The notes below the pieces were generated by a model. It saw only the letters and a program-made list of their open reading frames with translations, was not told the DNA's origin and made no database searches. Of a DNA stretch of 64,000 bases, positions 37,600-47,865 are shown piece after piece. The DNA is from CAVYWD01 sp963772225 (GTDB lineage: Bacteria > Myxococcota > Myxococcia > Myxococcales > UBA5297). The position numbers and the translations under genes are program-made. Location of the stretch: positions 2,790,001 through 2,854,000 of the forward strand of contig CAVYWD010000002.1 in the NCBI GenBank assembly GCA_963772225.1, written 5' to 3'. The stretch's first letter is position 1; every line of letters begins with the position of its first letter.

Positions 37600-40500
37600 A
37601 TGGACTTGAACCGGGGAAAATCCATCGCGGGAGGCGCCTTGCGCCTGCTTCTGCAGCACCGAACCAGCTACCGATATCCGCGGCCAGCAGCGCTCGGGCC
37701 TCATATCATCCGCCTTCGCCCGGCCGGTCACACCAAAGCCAAGGTCGAGTCCTACGGGCTCTCCATCGGCCAGCCGTGCCAGGTCCGCTGGCAGCAGGAC
37801 CCGGTGGGCAATCACCTCGCGCGCGTCACCTTTCCCGCCGGCGCCAAGGTCCCGTCATTCGACGTCTGCGTCGAGCTCGCCATCGAGGTCAACCCGGTCA
37901 ACCCGTTCGACTTCTTCGTCGACGACGCCGCCAAAGAGGCGCCCGTTCGCTACCCCGAGGCCCTGGCGCGCGAGCTCGCGCCCTTCATGGCATCGGAGGG
38001 CGCTTTGCTCGCAACCGGGCCGCTGTTCGCCCGCCTGCACGAGGAGCTCCCCAGGCGCGGCGCGTCCGTCCCGCTGCTGGTGGAGCTCAACCGGCAGATC
38101 AGCCAGCGTGTCCGCTACGTCATTCGCGACGAGCCCGGCATCTGGACGCCGGAAGAGACCCTGGCGAACGGCCGCGGCAGCTGCCGCGACTCGGCGGTGC
38201 TCCTGGGCGCCATCCTCCGGGCCCGCGGGTTCGCCGCGCGCTTCGTCAGCGGGTACCTGGTCCAGCTCACCGACGAAGGCATGATTCCCGACGAGCCCAA
38301 GGGCGTCGGCCGCGACGTCGTGGACCTCCATGCCTGGACCGAGGTCTACCTGCCCGGCGCCGGCTGGCTGGGGCTCGACTCGACGAGCGGGCTGCTCTGC
38401 GGCGAGGGCCACATCCCGCTGTGCTGCGCCGCCAACCCCGCGCTCGCCTCGCCCGTCGAGGGCACCAGCAGCGAGGCCGCGGAGTCGGTGAGCTTCGAGA
38501 TGACGGTGGCGCGCCTGGGCCATGAGCCGCGCCCCACCGCGCCGTACGTCGAGGAGACCTGGCAGCGCCTGCTGGAGGTGGGCCAGGCGTCCGACGAAAA
38601 GCTCGCCTCGCTCGGGCTCGAGCTGACCATGGGCGGCGAGCCGACCTTCACCTCGCGCGAGCACCTCCAGGCGCCGGAGTGGAACGGCGAGGCGCTGGGG
38701 CCCACCAAGCGGCGCCAAGGCCTGACGCTCGCCGCCGAGCTCAGGAAGCGGCTTTCGCCCGGCGCCGCCATCGTCGACCGCCCGGGCAAGCACTACCCGG
38801 GCGAGAGCCTGCCCCGCTGGGCGCTGGAAATCGTGGGGCGCTCCGACGGGGTTCCGCTGTGGCCCTCCGACCCGTTTCCGGCGCCTTCGGGTGCGGGCCC
38901 GGGCGAGGCGAAGCGGCTCGCCGAAGCGCTGGCGCAGCGCCTGGGCGCCCCGCCGCCGCAGCCGGCCTTCGAGGACCCCTGGCGCTTCCTGCAGGACGAG
39001 GCGAGCCTCCCTATCGATGTCGATCCCCTCCGGGTCAGCCTGAAGGACCCAGAGGAGCGGCGCCGGCTCGCGCGCGTCCTGGACCGAGGCCTGGGCTTGG
39101 AGGCGGGCTATGTCCTGCCGCTGGCGCGCGCGGACGGCGCCTGGCGCTCCGAGGTCTGGCGCTTCCGCCGCGGCCACCTCTTCCTCGTCCCCGGCGACAG
39201 CCCTATCGGCCTGCGGCTGCCGCTGCGCTCTCTGCCGCCCGCCTCTGAGCCGCCGCCCCGCCGCCCAGAGGACGAGGCCGGCTTTCCGCCCGACCCGCGC
39301 CGCGCGTTGCCCAGCGAGGGCCAGGCCAAGCGCGCCGCGGCGGCGCCGCCGCCCCGGCCGGCGGCCGGCATCCGCACCGCCCTCTGCGTGGAGCCGCGCG
39401 ACGGGCTCGTCCACGTCTTTCTCCCGCCGATGCGCGAGGCGGAGGACTTCCTCGAGCTCCTGGGCGCCGTGCGCGAGGCCTCGGCGGCAACGCAGGTCCC
39501 GGTGGCGCTGGAGGGCTACCCGCCGCCGTCTTCTCCGCTCCTGCGCCGTTTCTCGGTGACCCCGGACCCCGGCGTACTGGAAGTGAACCTGCCGCCCACC
39601 GCGGGCTCGGGCGACCACGCGGCGCTCTTGCACGGGGTCTTCGACGCCGCGCTCCACTCGGGGCTCTCGGCCGAGCGCTACCAGCTCGACGGCCGGCAGG
39701 CCGGCAGCGGCGGCGGCCACCACCTGACCTTCGGCGGCCCGGCGCCGCTCCAGAGCCCCTTCCTCGCGCGCCCCGACCTGCTCGCAAGCCTGCTGACGTT
39801 CCTGCAGCACCACCCGTCGCTCTCGTACCTCTTCACCGGCCTCTTCGTCGGCCCCACCTCCCAGGCGCCGCGCGTGGACGAGGCCCGCCACGAGTCGCTC
39901 CACGAGCTGGAAATCGCCTTGGCCCGCGCCTTCGCGCCCTCGGCCGAGCCGCCGGCGCCGTGGCTGTCGGACCTGCTCTTCCGGCATCTGCTCGTCGACC
40001 TCACCGGCAACACCCACCGGGCCGAGGTCTGCATCGACAAGCTCTTCGACCCGGCCACCGACCACGGGCGCCAGGGGCTCGTCGAGCTGCGCGCCTTCGA
40101 GATGCCGCCGCACCCGCGCATGGCGGCGGCCCAGATGCTCCTGATGCGCGCGCTCCTCGCCGCCTTCGCGGCCGAGCCCTACCAGCGGCCGCTGGCGCGC
40201 TGGGGCATGCGGCTCCACGACCAGTTCCTGCTCCCGACCTGGCTCTGGCGGGACTTCGAGGAGGTCCTCGGGCACCTGAAGGCGGCCGGCCTGTCCATGC
40301 CCTCGGACGGCTTTCGGCCCTTCCTGGAGCTTCGGTGCCCGCTGGTCGGGACCTTGCGCTGCGGCGAGCTGACGCTGGAGGTCCGCAACGCCCTCGAGCC
40401 ATGGCACGTCCTGGGCGAGGAGCTGACCGGCACCGGCACCGCGCGCTACGTCGACTCGTCGCTCGAGCGGATCGAGCTCAAGGCGCGCGGGCTCGTCCCC

Positions 40501-40941
40501 GAGCGGCACGCGGTGGTGGTGAACGGCCACTCCCTGCCGCTGCGGAGCACCGGCGAGGCCGGCGAGGCGGTGGTCGGGGTGCGCTTCCGCGCCTGGGCGC
40601 CGCCGCACTCGCTGCAGCCGCACCTGGGCATCCACCACCCGCTGCGGCTGGAGCTGGTGGACACCTGGGCGAAGCGCTCTCTGGGCTCGTGCAGCTACCA
40701 CGTCTGGCACCCGCTGGGCCGCGGATACGACGCCCCGCCCCTGACGCGCTTCGAGGCGAGCGCTCGGCGCGCGCAGCGCTTCACCGTCGACGGCCCTCGG
40801 CCCTGGCCCGTCTCGCCGCCGCCTTTGAGCGTCGACCCAGAAGCGCCCTACAGCGTGGACCTGCGCTCCTTCGCCCTGGACAAGCCGCCGCCGGAGCCGG
40901 AGGAGGACGGCGCCGAGGCGCGCGGAGCGGAGCGGCCGTGA
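37600..40941 (+). CDS. Transglutaminase-like protein fused to DUF2126
   Basis: 1113 residues. The N-terminus is a bacterial transglutaminase N domain (LLLQHRTSYRYPRPAALGP) followed by the papain-like core with a complete triad: Cys195 in GRGSCRDSA, His244 in DLHAWTEVY and Asp260 in GLDSTSG. From about residue 340 comes DUF2126, with MGGEPTFTSRE, VTPDPGVLEVNLPPT, DGRQAGSGGGHHLTFGGP and TGNTHRAEVCIDKLF. Published domain analysis has linked this family to COOH-NH2 ligases of the glutamine-synthetase type. The gene opens a four-gene cluster with 4-base overlaps. ATG 37600 lacks a good ribosome site; TTG 37639, after GGGAGG, also fits the family N-terminus. Predicted role: peptide-bond formation or modification. 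Confidence 0.9.
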   Translation: MDLNRGKSIAGGALRLLLQHRTSYRYPRPAALGPHIIRLRPAGHTKAKVESYGLSIGQPCQVRWQQDPVGNHLARVTFPAGAKVPSFDVCVELAIEVNPVNPFDFFVDDAAKEAPVRYPEALARELAPFMASEGALLATGPLFARLHEELPRRGASVPLLVELNRQISQRVRYVIRDEPGIWTPEETLANGRGSCRDSAVLLGAILRARGFAARFVSGYLVQLTDEGMIPDEPKGVGRDVVDLHAWTEVYLPGAGWLGLDSTSGLLCGEGHIPLCCAANPALASPVEGTSSEAAESVSFEMTVARLGHEPRPTAPYVEETWQRLLEVGQASDEKLASLGLELTMGGEPTFTSREHLQAPEWNGEALGPTKRRQGLTLAAELRKRLSPGAAIVDRPGKHYPGESLPRWALEIVGRSDGVPLWPSDPFPAPSGAGPGEAKRLAEALAQRLGAPPPQPAFEDPWRFLQDEASLPIDVDPLRVSLKDPEERRRLARVLDRGLGLEAGYVLPLARADGAWRSEVWRFRRGHLFLVPGDSPIGLRLPLRSLPPASEPPPRRPEDEAGFPPDPRRALPSEGQAKRAAAAPPPRPAAGIRTALCVEPRDGLVHVFLPPMREAEDFLELLGAVREASAATQVPVALEGYPPPSSPLLRRFSVTPDPGVLEVNLPPTAGSGDHAALLHGVFDAALHSGLSAERYQLDGRQAGSGGGHHLTFGGPAPLQSPFLARPDLLASLLTFLQHHPSLSYLFTGLFVGPTSQAPRVDEARHESLHELEIALARAFAPSAEPPAPWLSDLLFRHLLVDLTGNTHRAEVCIDKLFDPATDHGRQGLVELRAFEMPPHPRMAAAQMLLMRALLAAFAAEPYQRPLARWGMRLHDQFLLPTWLWRDFEEVLGHLKAAGLSMPSDGFRPFLELRCPLVGTLRCGELTLEVRNALEPWHVLGEELTGTGTARYVDSSLERIELKARGLVPERHAVVVNGHSLPLRSTGEAGEAVVGVRFRAWAPPHSLQPHLGIHHPLRLELVDTWAKRSLGSCSYHVWHPLGRGYDAPPLTRFEASARRAQRFTVDGPRPWPVSPPPLSVDPEAPYSVDLRSFALDKPPPEPEEDGAEARGAERP

Positions 40942-43042
40942 CCTCGGGCGGCGATCGGTGGCGCGAGGCGGCGCGCAACCAGGACGTCGCGGTGGCGGCC
41001 CGGGGCCTCACCTTGTGGGTGGGCGCGGAGCCGACCTTTACGCTGCGCAGCTCGCAGGACCCGGCGTGGCTCACCGCCGCCGAGGGCGCGGACAAGGCGG
41101 AGCGGGCCCGGGCGCTCTTGCTCTCGCTCGCGCCCCGGCTCTCGCCCGCGCCGGTCCTCTTCCGCAGCGCCGGCCGCCGTTACCCCGGGGAGAAGCGCCC
41201 GCGCTTCTGCTACGGCGCGCTCTTCCGGCGCGACGGCGCCAAAATCTGGGACGGCCCGCCGGACCCGCTGGTCGCCCCAGCGGCCCCGCCGCCGCGCAAC
41301 CCGCCGGAGGCGCTGCGCGAGGCGCTGGCCTTCGAGCTCAAGCGGCGCGGGGCTCAGGTGGCCGCGGCGCCGGGGCCCACCGGGGAGCTGCGCTTGGCCG
41401 TGCGCCCGACGGGCGAGGCCATCGACCTCAGCGCGCCGCTGCTCCTGCGCCCCAGCGCGCACGCGCCCGGCGACGAGGGCCCGGCGTGGGACGCGGCGGG
41501 GGCGGCGGGCCTCTTCATCTTCGGCTTCCGGGCCGCGGCCGAGGCGCTGGCCATCGAATTGCCTGGTTTTCCAGGAGCTCATGAATTTCTCGAGTTTCTC
41601 CCGAGCCTCGCGGCCGCGTCGTCCCGCCTCGGCCTGCGGTCGCTCATCCTCGAGGGCTTCTCCCCGCCGGCGAGCGACGCGCTGGCCTGGCTCACCGTGA
41701 CGCCGGACCCGGCGGTGGTGGAGGTGAACCTGGCGCCGGCGCCGGACCTCTTCACCTTCGCCCAGTTCAGCGAGGCGGTCTTCGCCTCGGCGGCGGCGGC
41801 GGGGCTCTCGCCGGAGCGCCTTCGGTTCAACGGCCAGCTCGCCGACTCGGGCGGCGGCGGCCAGCTCACCTTCGGCGGGCCGTCGCCGGCGAAGAGCCCG
41901 TTCTTCCTCTACCCCCACCTGCTGCCGGGGCTGGTGCGGGCGGTGAACCGCCACCCCTCGCTCTCCTATGCGTTCGCCACCGAGTGCCTGGGCTCGTCGT
42001 CCCAGGGCCCCCGGGCCGACGAGGGCGTGCGCGAGCGCTTCGAGGAGCTGGCGGTGGCGCTCGACCGGCTCGACGCCGGGGCGGCCGGCCCGGAGGTGCT
42101 GGGGGCCTCGCTCGCGCCGTTCCTGGTCGACTCGGCGGGCAACTCGCACCGCGCCGAGCTGAACGTCGAGAAGCTGTGGAACCCGGCGCTCCCCGGCCGC
42201 GGCGCGTCGGGGCTGGTGGAGCTGCGCGCGCTGAGGATGCAGAGCCGGCCCGAGCAGCAGCTCGCCATCGCCGCGCTTTTCCGGGCGCTGCTCGCCCGGC
42301 TGGCGGTCGATCCCTACCGCCTGCCCCTCATCGACTGGGGCGCCTCGCTGCACGACCGCTTTGCGCTCCCTCATTTCCTGGCCGAGGACTTGGCCGAGGT
42401 GCTCCAGGACCTGAGGGCCCACGGGCTGGGGCTGGGGCTCTTCGAGGAGCTGCTGACCGCGCCGCCCGAGCCGCTGGCGGCGGTGGAGCTCGAGGGCGCG
42501 CGCCTGGAGATCCTGCCGGCGCTCGAGTTCTGGCCGCTGATCGGCGACGTGGCGTCGCAGGAGCAGCGCGGGGCGCGCTCCTTCGACGCGAGCACGGCGC
42601 GCGTGCAGCTCGCGGTGCTGGCCAAGCCGGGCGAGGACCCCGGGCGCGTGGGCGCCGGCGGCTACGAGATCGCGCTCGCGCCGGCGGAGCACCGGCGCCG
42701 GCCGCTCGAAGCGGCGCTCCACCTCGCGGGGCTGCGCTACCGCGCGTTCGCGCCGAGCCCGGGGCTGCACCCGGCCCTGGCGCCGCACGACCCGCTGCTC
42801 ATCCACTGGTCGCGGCGCGGCGCTCACGCCGAGGTCGCGCTGCACAGCTGGCGGCCCGGGGGCGGCGCCTACGACGGGCTGCCGGCCGACGCCCGGGAGG
42901 CCGCGCACCGCCGCGCCGAGCGCGCCGTGGTCTCGTATCGCGAGGCGCCCGCGCGCCTGCGCCCCGTCGCCGCCTCCCAGCGCAGCCCGTTTTGCGTGGA
43001 CCTGCGCCGCCTTCCCCCCTGGACCCCGGAGCCGCACCATGA
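40938..43042 (+). CDS. Second DUF2126 protein without transglutaminase domain (apparent frameshift at the extreme 3' end)
   Basis: About 700 residues that parallel the DUF2126 part of the upstream protein block by block: VGAEPTFTLRS, RYPGEKRPRF, VTPDPAVVEVNLAPA, NGQLADSGGGGQLTFGGP, SAGNSHRAELNVEKLW. This indicates tandem duplication followed by divergence. The transglutaminase region is absent. GTG 40938 overlaps the preceding stop (GTGA). As read, the frame runs on to 43313, 275 bases into the next gene. One indel in the C-run at 43014-43019 would end it at TGA 43040-43042, in the same ATGA overlap style as the rest of the cluster. I take 43042 as the true end. Confidence 0.82.
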
Positions 43043-44517
43043 TCCAGCCCGTGTCGGGCGCCCCCCCGCCGGCGTCGCTCTTCTCGGAGTATCGCCAGCT
43101 GCCGGGCGCCTACGACGAGCTCCTGGACGCGGGCGGCGCTCCGCGCCCAGGGTTCGAGCGCGCGCTCGCGGAGATCGGCGCGAAGACGCCCGACGGGCTT
43201 TGCAAGAGCCAGCGCGTCGCCGACCTCTCGCTCCTCTCGCGCGGCGTCACCTTCAACGTCTACAAGGACAGCCGCGGCACCGAGAAGATCTTCCCGTTCG
43301 ACGTGGTGCCTAGGCTGGTGAGCTCGCAGGACTGGGACCACGTTCGGCGCGGGCTGGAGCAGCGCGTTCGCGCCCTGGAGCTGTTCCTCGACGACGTGTA
43401 CGGCGAGGGCCGGATCCTCGCCGAGGGCCGGGTGCCGAAGGAGGTGGTGCTCGCCTCCAAGGGCTACTTGCCCATGCTCAAGGGCGTCCGGCCCCCGGGC
43501 GGCGTGCGCATCCACATCGCGGGCATCGACCTCATCCGCGACGCGGGCGGCACGCTCCGGGTGCTGGAGGACAACCTGCGCACGCCGTCGGGCGTCTCCT
43601 ACGTCCTGGAGAACCGGGTGATGACCCGGCGGGTCTTCCCCACGGCCATCGACCGCGCCCGGGTGCACGGCGTGGACCTCTACCCCTCGAAGCTGGGCGA
43701 GGCGCTGCGCTCGGTGGCGCCGGGGAACCAGGACCCGAGCGTGGTGCTGCTCACGCCGGGCCCATATAACTCGGCCTACTTCGAGCACACGTTCCTCGCG
43801 CGGAGCATGGGCATCGACCTGGTGCAGGGCGGCGACCTCTTCGTGGAAGGGGACGAGGTCTTCCTGCGCACGACGCGCGGCCCGAGCCGGGTGCACGCCA
43901 TCTACCGGCGCATCGACGACGCCTTCCTGGACCCGGAGGTCTTCCAGCCCGACAGCCTGTTGGGCGTGCGCGGCCTCGTGCGCGCGTGGGCGAAGGGGAA
44001 GGTGGCGCTCGCCAACGCGCCGGGCAACGGCGTCGCCGACGACAAGGCGGTCTACCCGTTCGTCCCGGACATGGTTCGCTTCTACCTGGGCGAGGAGCCG
44101 GTGCTGGAGCAGGTGGAGACCTACCAGTGCGTGCGCGAGGCCGACCGCGACTACGTGCTCGCGCACCTGGACTCGCTGGTGGTCAAGAGCGTGGACGAGG
44201 CCGGCGGCTACGGGATGCTCATGGGCCACGCGTCGACGGCCGAGCAGCGGACGGAGTTCGCGAAGCGCATCGCGGCCGACCCCCGGCGCTACATCGCTCA
44301 ACACCGCGTGGAGCTCTCCACCTGCCCGACCTGGGACCCGGCGGCGAATCGGCTGGTCGCACGGCGGGTGGACCTGCGGCCGTACATCGTGACCGGGCGC
44401 GACGGGCCTTGGGTGTTGCCCGGGGGGCTGACCCGCGTCGCGCTGGTCGAGGGGTCGTACGTCGTGAACTCGAGCCAGGGGGGCGGCTCCAAGGACACCT
44501 GGGTGCAACGTCCATGA
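43039..44517 (+). CDS. Circularly permuted ATP-grasp type 2 amidoligase
   Basis: 492 residues, the usual length for the family. Typical segments are FPFDVVPRLVSSQDW, LELFLDDVYGEGRIL, LRVLEDNLRTPSGVSYVLENR with the Asp/Asn metal site, and VVKSVDEAGGYGMLMG for the nucleotide-phosphate loop. ATP-grasp enzymes activate a carboxylate with ATP and join it to an amine. In this permuted family the substrates are not known, and the enzyme is nearly always encoded with an alpha-E protein and a transglutaminase, as here. ATG 43039 overlaps the preceding stop in the repaired frame, and its own stop overlaps the alpha-E start. Confidence 0.93.
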   Translation: MIQPVSGAPPPASLFSEYRQLPGAYDELLDAGGAPRPGFERALAEIGAKTPDGLCKSQRVADLSLLSRGVTFNVYKDSRGTEKIFPFDVVPRLVSSQDWDHVRRGLEQRVRALELFLDDVYGEGRILAEGRVPKEVVLASKGYLPMLKGVRPPGGVRIHIAGIDLIRDAGGTLRVLEDNLRTPSGVSYVLENRVMTRRVFPTAIDRARVHGVDLYPSKLGEALRSVAPGNQDPSVVLLTPGPYNSAYFEHTFLARSMGIDLVQGGDLFVEGDEVFLRTTRGPSRVHAIYRRIDDAFLDPEVFQPDSLLGVRGLVRAWAKGKVALANAPGNGVADDKAVYPFVPDMVRFYLGEEPVLEQVETYQCVREADRDYVLAHLDSLVVKSVDEAGGYGMLMGHASTAEQRTEFAKRIAADPRRYIAQHRVELSTCPTWDPAANRLVARRVDLRPYIVTGRDGPWVLPGGLTRVALVEGSYVVNSSQGGGSKDTWVQRP

Positions 44518-45534
44518 TTCTCGCGCGTCGCCGATCACTGCTTCTGGATGGGCCGCTACCTCGAGCGGGCGGAGTCGACCTCGCGGGTGCTGTCCTCGAC
44601 TCGGACCCTGGCGCTCGACGCGGTGCTGTCTCCGCGCCTGTGCTGGCGGCCGGTGCTCATCGTGGCGGGCGAGGAGCCCTCGTTTCTCGAACGCTTTGGC
44701 GAAGCGGCCATGGAGGACGGGGAGGGCGTCGAACGGACGATGACGTGGGACGAGGACAACTGGAGCAGCATCGTCCGGTCGGTCGGGGCGGCGAGAGAGA
44801 ACGCGCGCTCGGTTCGCGACTTGATCAGCCTCGAGGTCTGGGAGTCGATGAACGAGGTCCACCTCTGGCTGCAGTCGGCGGCGGCGCGGGCCGAGTACGA
44901 GGAGCACCGCTACGGCTTCTACAGCCGGGTGCGCAGCGCGACGCAGCTGGTCACGGGGCAGATCCAGAGCACGATGCTCCACGACACCGCGCTGGACGTC
45001 ATGTGGCTCGGCGCCATGCTCGAGCGCGCAGGCTGGACCGCGCGCGTGCTTGACGTGCACCACCACGCGCTGGCGGCGGCGCTGTCGCCGCAGTCGGGCG
45101 ACGGCGCGGTGGAGAGCGCGCTCTGGATGGCGATCTTGAAGACCTGCTCCGGATTCGAGCCGTTCCTTCGGCGCTCGCACGGGCAATTGTCCGGGCGGGC
45201 CGCGGCGAGCTTTCTGCTTTTGGAGCGGACCTTCCCGCGGTCGGTGAGGTACTGCGTCTCGCGGGCGCACAAGCGGCTGAAGTGCATCCGGCCGCCCGAG
45301 CTGGAGGGCCTGCCCGGCGGGCGGGCGCTGGCGGAGCTCGCGGGGCTCGACGAGTGGCTGTCGCAGCTGGGCGAGAGCGCGGTGGAGCCGGGGATGTTCC
45401 ACGAGGTGCTCACGCGCATCGTGGACGAGACGGCGGCGGTGTGCGGGAGCCTTGGGGAGGAGCTGTTGGGCGCGGCGCCGGTGAGCGTGACGAAGGCGGC
45501 GGTGCAGACGCAGACGAGCTCGGCGGGGGGATAG
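44514..45534 (+). CDS. Alpha-E domain protein (frameshifted at codon 3-4)
   Basis: An all-helical protein of about 340 residues (WMGRYLERAESTSRVLSS at the N-terminus, then ARENARSVRDLISLEVWESM and MLERAGWTARVLDV). The family has no known catalytic activity and is the standard partner of the permuted ATP-grasp ligase; it may bind the carrier or substrate. ATG 44514 overlaps the preceding stop (ATGA). The next bases read TCGCGCGTCGCCGATCAC only after one extra C near 44520 is removed. That gives the canonical start MISRVADHCFWMGRYLE. Without the correction the first in-frame ATG is 44548. Confidence 0.88.
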
Positions 45535-45563
45535 GGAGGGCAGGAATCCGCCGAGCGACGATC

Positions 45564-45865
45564 ATGAGGCTCGCATGGCTTGTAATGCATCCGTGCAGGT
45601 TCGCGGTGATTTCTTTGGCGGGGGGCTGCTCTGAGGCAGATCAGATGACGAGGCGAAGCCGAAGGAGGAGCGGGTCGTTGAACGAATCGACGGAACACTT
45701 CGGCAGATCGTTCAGCCAGGCACCACGGCGTCGGAAGTTTGGTCTTTGCCGAACGGAGGGGTGCTCCTTGAAGGCGGCGGCCTCGGCCTTTTCGTCGTCA
45801 GCTCAATGGAGGATGATGAAGACATCGAATTCGTTCGCCGAGGGCAGAAGATTGGCCAGCCCTGA
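45564..45865 (+). CDS. Small lipoprotein of unknown function, frameshifted
   Basis: Two frames join into one protein: a signal peptide with lipobox (MRLAWLVMHPCRFAVISLAG, then GCSEAD) in the first. The second, from about 45650, reads DDEAKPKEERVVERIDGTL, then QIVQPGTTASEVWSLPNGGV, LLEGGGLGLFVVSS and MEDDEDIEFVRRGQKIGQP, and stops at TGA 45863-45865. The second part is clearly protein-like and in-frame for 70 codons. One indel near 45645 restores a 100-residue lipoprotein. I do not recognise the family. It lies 29 bases after the alpha-E gene and may be the last gene of that operon. The 250 bases after it (to 46115) hold no supported gene. Confidence 0.6.
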
Positions 45866-46115
45866 GGGGTAGCGCGACTCCTCGAGCGCCAGCCAGAGGC
45901 AGTAGCGCTCGCCAATGCGCGTGATCGCAGAGCTCGATGGCGCGGCGCGCGGACCTGAGTCCCCGAAGTGCCGGACAGCGGGAGGCAAAGCTGCGCCGGG
46001 ACTTTGGCGCCGATCCACCTCCACGGCCGCGCGAAGAAGCCGCTGGAGGGAGCCCTTGCCCCGCCGCCGGGCCCCTGCCATCGTCGCCCCAGGAACCGCC
46101 CAGCGAGGAACCTCG

Positions 46116-47858
46116 ATGATCATCCTCGGTGTCAACTCCGCCTATCACGAGAGCTCCGCCTGCATCCTGCGCGACGGACAGCTCCTCGCGGCAGCGGAGG
46201 AGGAGCGCTTCAATCGAATCAAGCACGGGAAGAAGGCCGAGGTGAACAATTCGGACCAGCTTCCCGAGGCGGCCATGGCTTTCTGTCTGTCCGCCGCCGG
46301 CGTCGAATGGAATGAGGTCGACCACGTCGCCTATTCCTTCGACCCCGAGGAGCGACTGAAGCGAAACCTCGGCCTTTCCGCGCCCGGCATCGCACCGGGC
46401 GATTTCGGCACCGAGGACGGCGAGCGGGCCTTTTACGCGGCGAATCTGCGCGCCCGCCAGAAGCTCCTGGCCAGGGCCGCCCAGGCCGAATTCCACTTCG
46501 TGCGGCACCACTTGTCCCACGCGGCTTCTGCTTTTCACGTCTCCCCGTACGAAGAGTCATGCGTCATCGCGGTGGACGGCATCGCTGAATTTGCGAGCAC
46601 CTGGCTCGGCTACGGCAAGGGCGGGCGGCTCGTCTGCCTCAAGGAGATCGAATTCCCCAGCTCGCTCGGCTTCCTCTGGGAGAAGTTCTCCGAGCTCCTG
46701 GGGTTCGATCGCTACTCCGGTCCCGGCAAGCTCATGGGCTATTCGGCGACCACGCACCCCATCGGGCTCACCGGCGTCGACTACCACGCTCGCCTGCGCG
46801 AGGCGGTGTCTCTGGAGCCGATGGGGTTCTCAATCGACGACCGGGTCTTCCGCTTTCGAACCGACGACTTCGAGGGAATGCGGCCGCTCTTCGGGCCGAG
46901 GCGCCCGGCGGTCGTCTATCGCTATGAAGAGGCGGCCATCGCCTCGGCCCTCCAGGCGACGACCGAGGACGTTATGGTGCACCTCGCCCGCGAGCTCCAC
47001 GCGGCGACCGCGAAGGAGCTCGGGCATCCCGTTTCGAACCTCTGCCTCGCCGGCGGCGTGGCGCTCAACTGCCTGGCCAACAGCGCCATCCTGGGCCGCA
47101 CTCCCTTCGAGAGCCTCTTCGCGCAGCCCGCGGCCAACGACGCCGGCACGGCCCTCGGAGCGGCGTTCTGGGTCTGGCACGAGCGGCTGGGCAACGAGAA
47201 GCGGTCGTGGGCCATGAAGCACGCGTTTCTGGGGCCGTCGTATTCCGTGCGCGAGATGGAGGAGGCGCTGCAAAAGAAAGGCCTCTCCTATTCCAGGCCG
47301 GACGACGTCGAGCGCGAGGTGGCGCGGCTGCTCTTCCAAGGAAAGATCGTCGCGCGATTCGATGGCGCCATGGAGATAGGCCCGCGCGCCCTGGGAAATC
47401 GCTCCATCCTCGCCGACCCCACGCGCTTCGACATGAGGGAAATCCTCAATACGCGCGTGAAATATCGCGAGAGCTTTCGCCCCTTCGCGCCCTCGGTGCT
47501 CGACTCCTGCATGGGCGACCTGTTCGAGGAGCGCCGCCCCGTGCCCGCGGACGATTTCATGTTGCTCGTGCACAAGACGCGCGGCCGCGAGCACCTGCGC
47601 ATCCCTGCGGTCGTGCAAGAGGACGAGTGTCGGCACATCAATACCGCACGGGCTCAGGCGGTGACGCAGGCGGTGAATCCGTCTTACCATCGGCTCGTCG
47701 ACGAGTTTCGCTCGCTCTCCGGCGTCGGCGCGGTCCTCAACACGTCCTTCAACGCCCGGGAGCCCATCGTCCGCTCGCCGGAGGAAGCGATTCGAACCTT
47801 CCTGGAAACGCGGATCGACTCTCTGGCCATGGGGCCGTTCCTGGTGAAGAGGGAGTGA
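46116..47858 (+). CDS. NodU/CmcH/TobZ-family O-carbamoyltransferase
   Basis: 580 residues. The N-terminal two thirds have the Kae1/TsaD-like fold with GVNSAYHESSACIL, the iron/phosphate-binding HHLSHAASAFH and CLAGGVALNCLANSA. The C-terminal YrdC-like part has GPRALGNRSILADP and VLNTSFNAREPI. Members form carbamoyl-adenylate from carbamoyl phosphate and ATP and move the carbamoyl group to a hydroxyl of a natural product (antibiotic, Nod factor). The acceptor is unknown. ATG 46116 has GAGGAA about 6 bases upstream. It is separated by 7 bases from the RaSEA-like radical SAM gene, so the two are surely co-transcribed. Confidence 0.92.
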   Translation: MIILGVNSAYHESSACILRDGQLLAAAEEERFNRIKHGKKAEVNNSDQLPEAAMAFCLSAAGVEWNEVDHVAYSFDPEERLKRNLGLSAPGIAPGDFGTEDGERAFYAANLRARQKLLARAAQAEFHFVRHHLSHAASAFHVSPYEESCVIAVDGIAEFASTWLGYGKGGRLVCLKEIEFPSSLGFLWEKFSELLGFDRYSGPGKLMGYSATTHPIGLTGVDYHARLREAVSLEPMGFSIDDRVFRFRTDDFEGMRPLFGPRRPAVVYRYEEAAIASALQATTEDVMVHLARELHAATAKELGHPVSNLCLAGGVALNCLANSAILGRTPFESLFAQPAANDAGTALGAAFWVWHERLGNEKRSWAMKHAFLGPSYSVREMEEALQKKGLSYSRPDDVEREVARLLFQGKIVARFDGAMEIGPRALGNRSILADPTRFDMREILNTRVKYRESFRPFAPSVLDSCMGDLFEERRPVPADDFMLLVHKTRGREHLRIPAVVQEDECRHINTARAQAVTQAVNPSYHRLVDEFRSLSGVGAVLNTSFNAREPIVRSPEEAIRTFLETRIDSLAMGPFLVKRE

Positions 47859-47865
47859 CGAGGGA

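Noticed and set aside
43043..43313. Extension of the second DUF2126 protein across the start of the ATP-grasp gene
   Set aside because: The extra 90 residues are Arg/Ala/Gly-rich antisense-like sequence, and one base in a C-run explains it as a frameshift.
45803..46135. Minus-strand frame with RIGERYCLWLALEESRYPSG
   Set aside because: It looks partly protein-like, but it overlaps the end of the plus-strand lipoprotein and the start of the carbamoyltransferase gene, and has no ribosome site or known family.
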